A stretch of DNA of 64,000 nucleotides, taken from Aplidium turbinatum (taxonomy: Eukaryota; Chordata; Ascidiacea; Aplousobranchia; Polyclinidae). Of this stretch, positions 10,301-22,300 are shown one piece after another. A program made the translations under genes and the position numbers. The notes under the pieces are model-generated. The model worked only from the letters and a program-made list of their open reading frames with translations. It was not told where the DNA came from and ran no database searches. The stretch is taken from NCBI GenBank assembly GCA_918807975.1, contig OU964925.1, positions 7,664,798-7,728,797 of the forward strand, written 5' to 3'. The first letter of the stretch is position 1. Every line of letters begins with the position of its first letter.

Positions 10301-13300
10301 AGTTATATCAATAAGATTTTATTTTAGACATCTGGGTAATGAGTATGGAGGTGAAAAACTAAAAAAATGAATTATTGTTACCTGCTTTTTTGACTTTGCA
10401 GAGTAACTTGTGATATTTCTAAATTGGTATATAAGTTATTGATAAAAAAACAATGAAAGGCAGATTTTCGAAACAGATTGATATGATAAAGCGTTGATTA
10501 GAGAGTTTGGATTTTACTATACTAACAGTGCAAGCGATAATTCTTAAACAGAACAATCTCACCCCAGACACAAGAAAGAAATAACCAATCACGCGTTTTA
10601 CAGGTTGATGTCTTTAACCCTTTGCTTTTCAACGTTTTTTTGGAAATTAACTGCTCAAGGGGGGGCCGTTTTTGGATCAAATTCAATCAGCTGTTACGTG
10701 TTATCCGCTGATGCTATTTCAACAGAAGTTGCACTGGTGTAAAAGCAAATCATTTGTCTATAAGTTTGAAAACTCATTATTTTAAAATTTTATATGTTAA
10801 ACTTGATATTTCAATTTTTGCAAAGGTACCCAAAAACGACAATTTTGATTTAACTTGCCGCCTTTAATTAACCGTGCTAATCCGATTTCATGCAAACTTC
10901 TAAATAACAAAGAGCTCGATCGAACGCACGAAGTGTGTGTGCGGTGTGCCGAATCATTGCATTGATTAGAATTTACGACTTGCGAGCAAATCTTATTGTA
11001 AGCTACTCACTGATTCTAAAATAGTTACAATCAGAGTAATAGTGTTACACGAATTTGAAAAAAACAAAACTGCGTTTGTTGTCTTACATTTTTATCCTAA
11101 ACTAATGCATTCCGAAACTCATGGCTAGCTTCTAGTTTTATGGAACCAAATTTCTCATAAGTAACACCTTAGCCTGCTTGAATAGCTGTTTACATCTTCG
11201 TTTGTGTATTTTAGGTCTACAATTGAGTTTGTAGTATGAATATTTTTAGTAGAGAGAAGACAATTGAACAAGTTGTTGAAATAATCTGAAATTTCTAAGT
11301 TCAAATTAGGTGCTTTTGAAATTGTGGATTTGTGTCAAGTCGCATCACAAATATCATGCAGGCCACATCATAAGTCATTTCGCTTACGGGTGTTTATAAA
11401 CATGACTCATAAATTACATCCACAAAAAATACAGCATTTACATCAACAAAGCTAAGTTCGAAGCTCACTTTTTATTGAAGATTGTGTCAATCAATTTGAA
11501 AATACATTTTTAGTCAGCCAGCGTCGAAATAATGCAACAGCGAATTGAGGAACATGCGTAAACAAAGGAAATGTGAAATAACCCACAGTCAGCAAATCTA
11601 CATAAATTTAACGTTTACAAATGTTGAATCAATGTAAAAGGACTGGATTGCTGACTGGGTCCTTATTGTTTGAAGCACTAAAAATACGCGTAAAAGCGAC
11701 AACGTCAGCAAGGCAGTGATTATGTTTCTGGCCAAAAAAAAAATAACGTTTGACTTCAAAGATAAAAATGATTATAACGAAGCTTCAAAGTTTGTCGTAA
11801 AACATTTTACTGAGATACAATAAACATAATCATTCTGTGCCAGATTGTGAGAAGACTTCCTAGATTCTTTCCAACCATTTGCATGATTGCAAATTATTTT
11901 CTATAACTTTACATTGCTAAAAAATGGCTTCTTTGTTGAAACAACGTGGCTACAATTCTATAAAAAATTCTTAGGCCTACTACATTGAAGTAATGAAATT
12001 TTTTTTGTGATTTTGCTGATGACGTTTTACAATATCCGAGAAGTAAAAAATAATAATGATGAATTATTTTACAAAACCGTGGTTTGCAAGTGCTTCACAA
12101 AAAATTGTTGGGGGAAAATTTACTATTAGACGTAAAACGTTTGTAAAAGAAAATTGTCGGTTTACGTATTTATAATGTTTATTGCGCTGTTATCGAATTA
12201 TAAACTGCCTGTAGGCTATTGTCTACCTTTGTGGTTGCCGGCCAGCTTAGAGCAGCATGCAAACTAAGCGTTTGTGGTATTTGCATCGTGTTATGATTCT
12301 CGAAAATTTCCCACAAGGTCTTTATTTTTATCGTGATATTTTGTGCCTCTTCTGTCCTAAACTTGAAGTTATTGTGCAGCACTATCCACATCGGTTTTTA
12401 GACTCAGTCTTCATTGAAAATCTTTTGTGTGGTGCATCATTTCAAGTAGTGTCTTCCCCTAAACTGTTACACAAATCGCCCAGAACCAGGTTGATTATTA
12501 TGTATCTTACAGCAGTTGAGAGCCCGTTATTGTATGTGTGGAATTATTACTGTAGATGTCTGACTAAATTCATGCCAAAGTCGAGCAAATTCTGCTTTCG
12601 GGATCCTTGCCGTTATTTACTGTATTTTTTGTTGATAAGTTTAGGCAGCATTTTTCCAAGATAAATGAAGACATCGGTATTGTTCGTCACTTAGATTTAG
12701 TTTTCTCAGCATTATTTATTCATTCTTTGATCCACTAGTTTGTCCCACTTTTGGTATAATCGGATCGTTTATAAATGGCGGGTCTTCACAATAGCCGGCC
12801 TCTTATACATTGGCGCAACGTATTCAGATGTTGAATCAATGATGAAGAAAGCTGATTTGTTGTTTGTCTTATGTGACGCCTAAATTTATGCCTCGTCTAC
12901 AGTACAAAATATTTTGTAATGTACATTGTGTACATTGTACATTTTGTTTGTAGGCCTACATTACAAAATATTTTGTAATATTTTATTATCATCTTTTGTA
13001 ATATTTTATTATCATCATTATCATTATCATCTATTATATTATCATCTTATATTATCATCTTATTATCATTATCATCATTTTATTATCATTATCTATCATC
13101 TATCATCTTATCATTATCATCTTTATTTTGCGCTCTTTGGAACAAAACACAGTGCACTGTGAAACAAAAATACAGGACATAACAACAAGTAGGCGACATA
13201 AAGCAGTGAAGGGACGCCATCGAGTTAGCTGCTACGTGTAAATGGAGCCTATCTCATAATTTTGAGTGTATCTCACAATTACTGTTTGCAAAAACGCTAT

Positions 13301-16300
13301 TTCTCCGGCTTCTCCCAAAAGCATTTGCAGTGATACATTTCCTCAATTGCAAGTTTTGTCAATGAGAGCATTTCCATAGAACGTTTATTTCGAAACCAGG
13401 TTTTCGTGTCTTTATCCAAGAGAAGATTTCTTATTGTAACGTTTTTTATTCGTCAATGAATATTATCTGCTTGAAACAACTGTTTTGAATAGTTTGTGGC
13501 CTCCATAGCCTACTGTTTTGATCGTGGATTGCTATTCTTCTTTGTAGAGCTGATAACGCAAAAAAGCTTGCTATTATTGTTTCTAATTAACAGCTTTGCG
13601 ATCACTGGCTTTTCTTTGCAGCATAAGAAATAACGCGCTTTGTATTATTGAGGTCAAACCGTGGCCTGGGTCAAACCAAACAAAAGAAAGCAAGAGGATG
13701 CTTCTCTCTGCTCGCGCATATCGATGCACGAAGCAATTATGAGCTTATGGCTTGTCATCGCAATGTAATCCATTTCACGCTTTGCTGGAAGTTAGCTAGA
13801 AACAGCAAAAATTCACCAAAATCTTGAATTTACAAGAAAACTACACAACTTTTAGCATCAAATTTAATATCATCAGATCCGCCTGGCAATTTTAGGAAAA
13901 GTCAAGAAAAACCAAGTGCATGGCGTTACTGTGCTTCAAATAATTAAAGGAAATATGAGGGGGGGGCCAAATCTGGCCTCCCTTTGAGGAGCAAAGTGTT
14001 AAAACACTTGAAAACCGAGTTGAAGAACTATTGTACTTAAGTCCAAAATACGACTTTAAGATAAAGCTAATTAACGCCCTTTCAACGTTGTTTAATATTT
14101 TATTTCTATGCAAAACACTCGCGTGTGTTATTGTCAAATTAAGCCGTTTTTTTTTTATTTTTGAATTAAATCTTTCACGGGACAGGCATTGATCATCATA
14201 GCCTACAACATATTTTTAGTGACAATTCAATGTCTACAAAATGTGACTGTGACAGTAGTTCTACAACTCAGGCCTTCAATTGTTCGATTCTGATCACGTT
14301 TCTGCTGTGAGCACATAGCCTATTACTTGCTGGTGTTTCAGCTACAACCTATAAAAATTATTACATTACATTGCATGTATTTTGGTCAACAGCGTTAGAC
14401 ACCTTTCGAGTGATTATGCAACAATCATTACTTGGGCCGGTGATTGGATGGGCAATGGCAAAAGTTGGAAGTTTTATCTTACAAAAGATTTACAATGACG
14501 CCCTTGCAGAAATCACAGTCACACTTAGTTTCACCTACATCACGTTTTACGTTGGGGAAGTGGTAATTGTAATACTTTTTACAATAAAGCACTTGTTTGC
14601 AGATAATTGCACTTTGCATGTATATTTTAACTAGGCTATTGTGAAATCTTTCTTAGAAATAAACCTTTCCGTTTCTACCACAATAAGTTGGCTTAAATAT
14701 TTTTCAGCATGCTGTTGTGCTAGATTAAAATGATTTCTTAAGTAACATTTAAAAACTCTTTGTTTTGTAACTGAGTAAACTATTTCATCCACAGAAAATG
14801 CATATTTGTGATAAATATTAATGCAATGCTATATTTTAGTTGAAAACTTCGGGTGTACTTGGAGTTGTGGTGTTCGGGTTGGCGCTTGACAGATCTTCAA
14901 TAACACCACAAGTCGATCATTTCCTGCACAGGTTAGAAACGTTAATCGATAGTTTCAATGGTACAGTTTGTGTATGTAGCCTAAATATTTTACATGTAGA
15001 GTGAACAAAACCACAATATTGCATTGCGTTTGAACCATTCTTCAGACTTGCTTTCCATTTTACGTTGTCATATCTGATATCACGCTATCTGCTTTGTAAA
15101 GCGCTGAGGAGCCAATAGCAATATAATCAAGAGGTTGCAAAAAATTTGACATCATTTGAGAAATAAATATCTCAAAAAGTATGTACTCCAAGCTAATAAA
15201 ACTTGACAGCTACAAGGATAAACATATTAAATTTCATGAGCAATTATCAACTCAAATTGTCGTTTGCACGCTATCAATGGCACAACACATGTGTTATCGG
15301 TTTTCAAAAATGTTCTTAAATTTCGTATATAAACGATAATTGGCAAAGTTGCAACACTGTAGGCCTGCATTGTACAATGATGTCAATTTTTTTGAAACAT
15401 CCTGTATTATTATTACTATCGCAAACATTTAGTTCTGAAAAGCAACATTGCGCTTGGCATTATTTACAAAATTTTATATGATGTTTCATCAAGCAAAGTT
15501 GATAAAACATGAGGGTGAGGGTGTCCAACAGATCGTGGGTGATGAAACAACTGGCGAAAATGGATGAGGCCCATTGAAACAGAGTAGTCTGTCGTCTTGG
15601 ATACTAGAACTTGTCATTTTACTATTGCGAATTTGTATACGTCATAATCAACTTAAGGTTTATTAATTGTATCGAGAGCTGCTTCGCAATTTAAAAACTG
15701 TTTGCTTTATTTGTTATTTTTTTCGTTCACATCACAACATCCTCCATTTCTGTTCTCAGGTTTTGGGAGATGTTGGCTTATCTAGCCAATACCTTGATTT
15801 TTGTGATTGTAGGAGCCATCATCACTCAATACTTTAATAACTTTGCTTGGGCAGATGTTGGCTACCTTTTCTTGTTTTACTTAGGTCTTACTGTGATCAG
15901 GTGAGTTTCAACTCAAAGTAATCAACTTCGGATAAATGAATTTGTAGCTTAAATTATTCCACAGTGCAGGAATGTTTAAGGTAGATCATTCTTCAACTTG
16001 TTTATATAGACAATTGTGACTGTAATAATTATAAACCAGCGGTTCTTAAACTGGGGGGCACGCCCCCTTTGGGGGGCGCAAAAGGTTCACAAGGGGGGCG
16101 CGAGCGATGTCAAACTATGTGACTAAACTCATGTGACTAAACGTCGCGTAATGAAATTTTGGGGTCGTTATGAAATAGTTTAATTTAGTCTAGTGCCGGT
16201 AGGTTGTAGTCTTGTCAATTGACCGCATTGACCATGATGTCAAACCGCAACCGTCGGTATGAAATGTCGAACGATAAAATATAATCAATCGTAACAATTG

Positions 16301-19300
16301 ATGCATTGTTACGCTATCATTGCTGTAACGTGCTGACCAAAAGTAACCTTACCGCTCGCAGTATGATTTCAAAGTAGCCTAGCAACTAGTTTCTGAAGGA
16401 ACCTGGACTAAGTTTAAAGTAGTTACTGTACAAGATTAATTGAGTATGGATCAGTGGTTAGGTTCCGTAGATTCATGTGGTAGCAATGTTTAATAACAAT
16501 GTTCAACAATGTAACAATGTGGTAACAATGTTTAACAATGTTAATTAATTTGTAATAAAAGTTTATCTACGGAATACCTGAAAGCCTCCAAATTAAAAAG
16601 GGATATTAACGCGGATGTCCCCATAATGGGGTCGCATAGAAATATATTTTTCAAAATGGGGTCGCAGAACAAAAAAGTTTGAGAAGCCCTGGTATAAGGT
16701 AACGGCATCATCGAAGTAGCCTATAATTAACTTTTCGACTTTGCTAATTTTAGCATTGATTTAAATATTAAATTTTACTAAGTACTCGAAATATATTGAC
16801 ATAAAAATGAGTAGAAAAAAGAGAAAATATGATGAATAGTATTTGAAGTATGGCTTTATAGATGCCACAGCGAATGGTGAAGTCGTACCACAATGTGTGA
16901 TGTGTTTTGAAAATCTGAGCAACGATACATTGCGACCATGTCGTTTGAAGCGTCATCTTGAGACAAAACACCCTGGTCATAAAGATAAACTTTTGGCTTT
17001 TTTTCAAAGCAAGAAAGACTCATTTAAAAAAATGAAAACTGCGAGTAGCGAGTGCTTTCGCAAATCGTCATCTGCGAAAGTAGTAGAAGCCTCTTTCGAA
17101 ATCGCTCACATGATTGCTCAACAGAAGAAACCACACATATACAATATTTGCACATATACAAGGGAGTGGGTAGCGTGGCGATACGCACACTTCTTCCGTT
17201 TTCGTCCACTTATCTGTGCGAAAGTGGCTTTTCTACACTTTTGAACATAAAAACAAAACATCGAAACAAACTTATTGATTGTGAAGCCGATCTTATTCTG
17301 AGCTGAGGTGTGCATTATCAGCTACAAAGCCTCGAATTAAACTTTTGGTTTCCGAAAAACAATGACATCCCTCACATTGATGAAAGCTAAATATAAATTC
17401 CTGTAGTCATTACACTTTAATGTTTGCTAATTTTGTAGTTTGGTGGGGCGCAAGTTTGGATGGCACGTCAAAGGGGGGCGCGGCTCAAAAAGTTTAAGAA
17501 CCCCTGTTATAAACGGTTTACGAGTTTTTTTTTTTATGAAAGTTTTTACATCACCAGTTTGCAAATCTACACCACGTTCTGATAACACAAAAGAAACATC
17601 GATATTTCTACGCTAAAGGCTCAGCTTTTTGAGCTAATTTAAACTTTTTATATTTAGAGGAGTGAGTATTTTTGCATTTTATCCTTTTATGGTACGATTT
17701 GGCCTTGAACTCAATTGGAAGCATATGGTGGTCATGGTTTGGGGAGGCCTAAGAGGCGCAGTTGGCTTAGCTTTAGCTGTCTACCTGAATAGCCACGCCA
17801 CGTAAGTACTGAATGTGCCCTGTTTAACACTTTGCTCCTCAAAGGGAGGCCAGATTTGGCCCCCCCCTCATATTTCCTTTAATTATTTGAAGCACAGTAA
17901 CGCCATGCACTTGGTTTTTCTTGACTTTTCCTAAAATTGCCAGGCGGATCTGATGATATTAAATTTGATGCTAAAAGTTGTGTAGTTTTCTTGTAAATTC
18001 AAGATTTTGGTGAATTTTTGCTATTTCTAGCTAACTTCCAGCAAAGCGTGAAATGGATTACATTGCGATAACAAGCCATAAGCTCATAATTGCTTCGTGC
18101 ATCGATATGCGCGAGCAGAGAGAAACATCCTCTTGCTTTCCTTTGTTTGGTTTGACCTCAATAATACAAAGCGCGTTATTTCTTATGCTACAAAGAAAAG
18201 CCAGTGATCGCAAAGCTGTTAATTAGAAACAATAATAGCAAGCTTTTTTGCGTTATCAGCACTACAAAGAAGAATAGCAATCCACGATCAAAATAGTAGG
18301 CTATGGAGGCCACAAACTAGTCAAAACAGTTGTTTCAAGCAGATAATATTCATTGACGAATAAAAAACGTTACAATAAGAAATCTTCTCTTGGATAAAGA
18401 CACGAAAACCTGGTTTCGAAATAAACGTTCAATGGAAATGCTCTTATTGACAAAACTTGCAATTGAGGAAATGTATCACTGCAAATGCTTTTGGGAGAAG
18501 CCGGAGAAATAGCGTTTTTGCAAACAGTAATTGTGAGATACACTCAAAATTATGAGATAGGCTCCATTTACACGTAGCAGCTAACTCGATGGCGTCCCTT
18601 CACTGCTTTATGTCGCCTACTTGTTGTTATGTCCTGTATTTTTGTTTCACAGTGCACTGTGTTTTGTTCCAAAGAGCGCAAAATAAAGATGATAATGCCT
18701 CATCTACATTACAAAATATTTTGTAATGTAGGCCTACAAACAAAATGTACAATGTACACAATGTACATTACAAAATATTTTGTACTGTAGACGAGGCATA
18801 AATTTAGGCGTCACATAAGACAAACAACAAATCAGCTTTCTTCATCATTGATTCAACATCTGAATACGTTGCGCCAATGTATAAGAGGCCGGCTATTGTG
18901 AAGACCCGCCATTTATAAACGATCCGATTATACCAAAAGTGGGACAAACTAGTGGATCAAAGAATGAATAAATAATGCTGAGAAAACTAAATCTAAGTGA
19001 CGAACAATACCGATGTCTTCATTTATCTTGGAAAAATGCTGCCTAAACTTATCAACAAAAAATACAGTAAATAACGGCAAGGATCCCGAAAGCAGAATTT
19101 GCTCGACTTTGGCATGAATTTAGTCAGACATCTACAGTAATAATTCCACACATACAATAACGGGCTCTCAACTGCTGTAAGATACATAATAATCAACCTG
19201 GTTCTGGGCGATTTGTGTAACAGTTTAGGGGAAGACACTACTTGAAATGATGCACCACACAAAAGATTTTCAATGAAGACTGAGTCTAAAAACCGATGTG

Positions 19301-22300
19301 GATAGTGCTGCACAATAACTTCAAGTTTAGGACAGAAGAGGCACAAAATATCACGATAAAAATAAAGACCTTGTGGGAAATTTTCGAGAATCATAACACG
19401 ATGCAAATACCATAAACGCTTAGTTTGCATGCTGCTCTAAGCTGGCCGGCAACCACAAAGGTAGACAATAGCCTACAGGCAGTTTATAATTCGATAACAG
19501 CGCAATAAACATTATAAATACGTAAACCGACAATTTTCTTTTACAAACATTTTACGTCTAATAGTAAATTTTCCCCCAACAATTTTTTGTGAAGCACTTG
19601 CAAACCACGGTTTTGTAAAATAATTCATCATTATTATTTTTTACTTCTCGGATATTGTAAAACGTCATCAGCAAAATCACAAAAAAACATTTCATTACTT
19701 CAATGTAGTAGGCCTAAGAATTTTTTATAGAATTGTAGCCACGTTGTTTCAACAAAGAAGCCATTTTTTAGCAATGTAAAGTTATAGAAAATAATTTGCA
19801 ATCATGCAAATGGCTGGAAAGAATCTAGGAAGTCTTCTCACAATCTGGCACAAAATGATTATGTTTATTGTATCTCAGTAAAATGTTTTACGACAAACTT
19901 TGAAGCTTCGTTATAATCATTTTTATCTTTGAAGTCAAACGTTATTTTTTTTTGGCCAGAAACATAATCACTGCCTTGCTGACGTTGTCGCTTTTACGCG
20001 TATTTTTAGTGCTTCAAACAATAAGGACCCAGTCAGCAATCCAGTCCTTTTACATTGATTCAACATTTGTAAACGTTAAATTTATGTAGATTTGCTGACT
20101 GTGGGTTATTTCACATTTCCTTTGTTTACGCATGTTCCTCAATTCGCTGTTGCATTATTTCGACGCTGGCTGACTAAAAATGTATTTTCAAATTGATTGA
20201 CACAATCTTCAATAAAAAGTGAGCTTCGAACTTAGCTTTGTTGATGTAAATGCTGTATTTTTTGTGGATGTAATTTATGAGTCATGTTTATAAACACCCG
20301 TAAGCGAAATGACTTATGATGTGGCCTGCATGATATTTGTGATGCGACTTGACACAAATCCACAATTTCAAAAGCACCTAATTTGAACTTAGAAATTTCA
20401 GATTATTTCAACAACTTGTTCAATTGTCTTCTCTCTACTAAAAATATTCATACTACAAACTCAATTGTAGACCTAAAATACACAAACGAAGATGTAAACA
20501 GCTATTCAAGCAGGCTAAGGTGTTACTTATGAGAAATTTGGTTCCATAAAACTAGAAGCTAGCCATGAGTTTCGGAATGCATTAGTTTAGGATAAAAATG
20601 TAAGACAACAAACGCAGTTTTGTTTTTTTCAAATTCGTGTAACAATATTACTCTGACTGTAACTATTTTAGAATCAGTGAGTAGCTTACAATAAGATTTG
20701 CTCGCAAGTCGTAAATTCTAATCAATGCAATGATTCGGCACACCGCACACACACTTCGTGCGTTCGATCGAGCTCTTTGTTATTTAGAAGTTTGCATGAA
20801 ATCGGATTAGCACGGTTAATTAAAGGCGGCAAGTTAAATCAAAATTGTCGTTTTTGGGTACCTTTGCAAAAATTGAAATATCAAGTTTAACATATAAAAT
20901 TTTAAAATAATGACTTTTCAAACTTATAGACAAATGATTTGCTTTCACACCAGTGCAACTTCTGTTGAAATAGCATCAGCGGATAACTCGTAACAGCTGA
21001 TTGAATTTGATCCAAAAACGGCCCCCCCTTGAGCAGTTAACTTCCAAAAAAACGTTGAAAAGCAAAGGGTTAAACTTAGAGGCGATTTATTGCAGGAACA
21101 GTTTACTGTTTGTTCATTCATGTAGTTCTGGTGTAAATAATTCCTACTTTTAAGTTTTTTTTTCAATATTTTTTATGCTACGTAACTACGAAAGCATAAA
21201 AACTTATCCAGATTAGTTTATTAAACGGACAATAATTGCTTATGGCTCTTTTCTAACGACTTTGAGGTGATGTCTTTGTGATATACTGTAATCATAGGAT
21301 AATAATCATTCGCTATTTCCGCTTGCAGCAGATTGCGCATCAACATGGGTTACTTGACAGGGTTTCATGTGATTTTATGAGTCGTACTGCTTCCATGCTG
21401 GCTCAAGGAACATTGGAAGAAGGTGATATGTCACCAGATTATTACCCGATTTATCCTCACTGCGTTATGCAAGGAAGAACACAATCGGTTTTCATTTTAA
21501 AGTCTTTGGTATGACCCGACCTGGAATCAATCATAGGATATAACGTTTAAATCAATCCTGTTATTGCATATCATCTCAATATACTGTAGTATAAAACTAC
21601 TAGGCGTCTGGAAAAGTTTCAGGCCCCAAAAATCATTCTGCTCTTGACCCAATACTACTCCCAGAGCCCCTCGTCAACGCTACCGCAGATTGCACAATTA
21701 TGAATTCGTACACGCTTTTGTACGGCATGCAATTTGGAAGTGATAGGCTATGCATGATTTTCTGTCATACATTAACCCTTAGAAGGTTGGGCTCCTGGAG
21801 TCTTGCCCAGTTTGAGGGGCTGTCGATTCTTCTTATGCTTTAGGAGTGATATCTCTGTTATTTTTTAAGGCACGGTTTCAAAATTTGGGATTCACTTTGT
21901 AAAATTATTCACGCTGAGCATATTCGAAAATTAAAACTATGTGAATTTTAGAACTGCTCATATACGTTGAAATGTTTAGGTGACTTATGACTTTGCGATT
22001 AAAGCAATTGTAGCGTGAGTTTACACCTTATTTTTTTGGTAGAGTAATGAAGAACATGCATTGCAATGTTGTGATTAAATTTTTTTACATAATTTTACAT
22101 AGCCTACAGCCAAGGGCGTCCGCAGGTTTTCGGTTAGGGGGGGGTCAAGGTGGGTTCACTCCGCCCTTTCGGCCGGATGCAAATTTTTTTTGAAAATTTG
22201 ACCATTACACCATCCAGACAATTTAGCATTTTTATCAGTGGTTACATTTCTACGGATTTTTATCAAAATTGGCCAGAGCAAAAATTATCAGAGTTATATA

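Larger units (their letters stand above)
10618..13998 (+). mobile_element. piggyBac-like non-autonomous element, copy 1 (intron 4)
   Basis: A 3381-bp element flanked by TTAA at 10614-10617 and 13999-14002. The ends are short imperfect inverted repeats: CCCTTTGCTTTTCAA on the left and, in reverse complement, CACTTTGCTCCTCAA on the right. A TTAA target and C-rich termini are the piggyBac signature. No transposase frame is present, so it depends on an element elsewhere. It carries a 135-codon frame (12257-12664), a nested palindromic MITE (about 11582-11662), a nested ACAAAATATTTTGT hairpin near 12895-12985, and an ATT/ATC microsatellite. It is nearly identical to copy 2 at 17828-21069, which lies in the opposite orientation. 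Confidence 0.9.

Noticed and set aside
13892-14137. 81-codon minus-strand frame
   Set aside because: Spans the end of piggyBac-like copy 1 and unrelated flank; no domain.
21329-21508. Extra SLC9C1 coding exon
   Set aside because: Its frame does not match exon 8; exon 8 joins exon 9 in phase without it.
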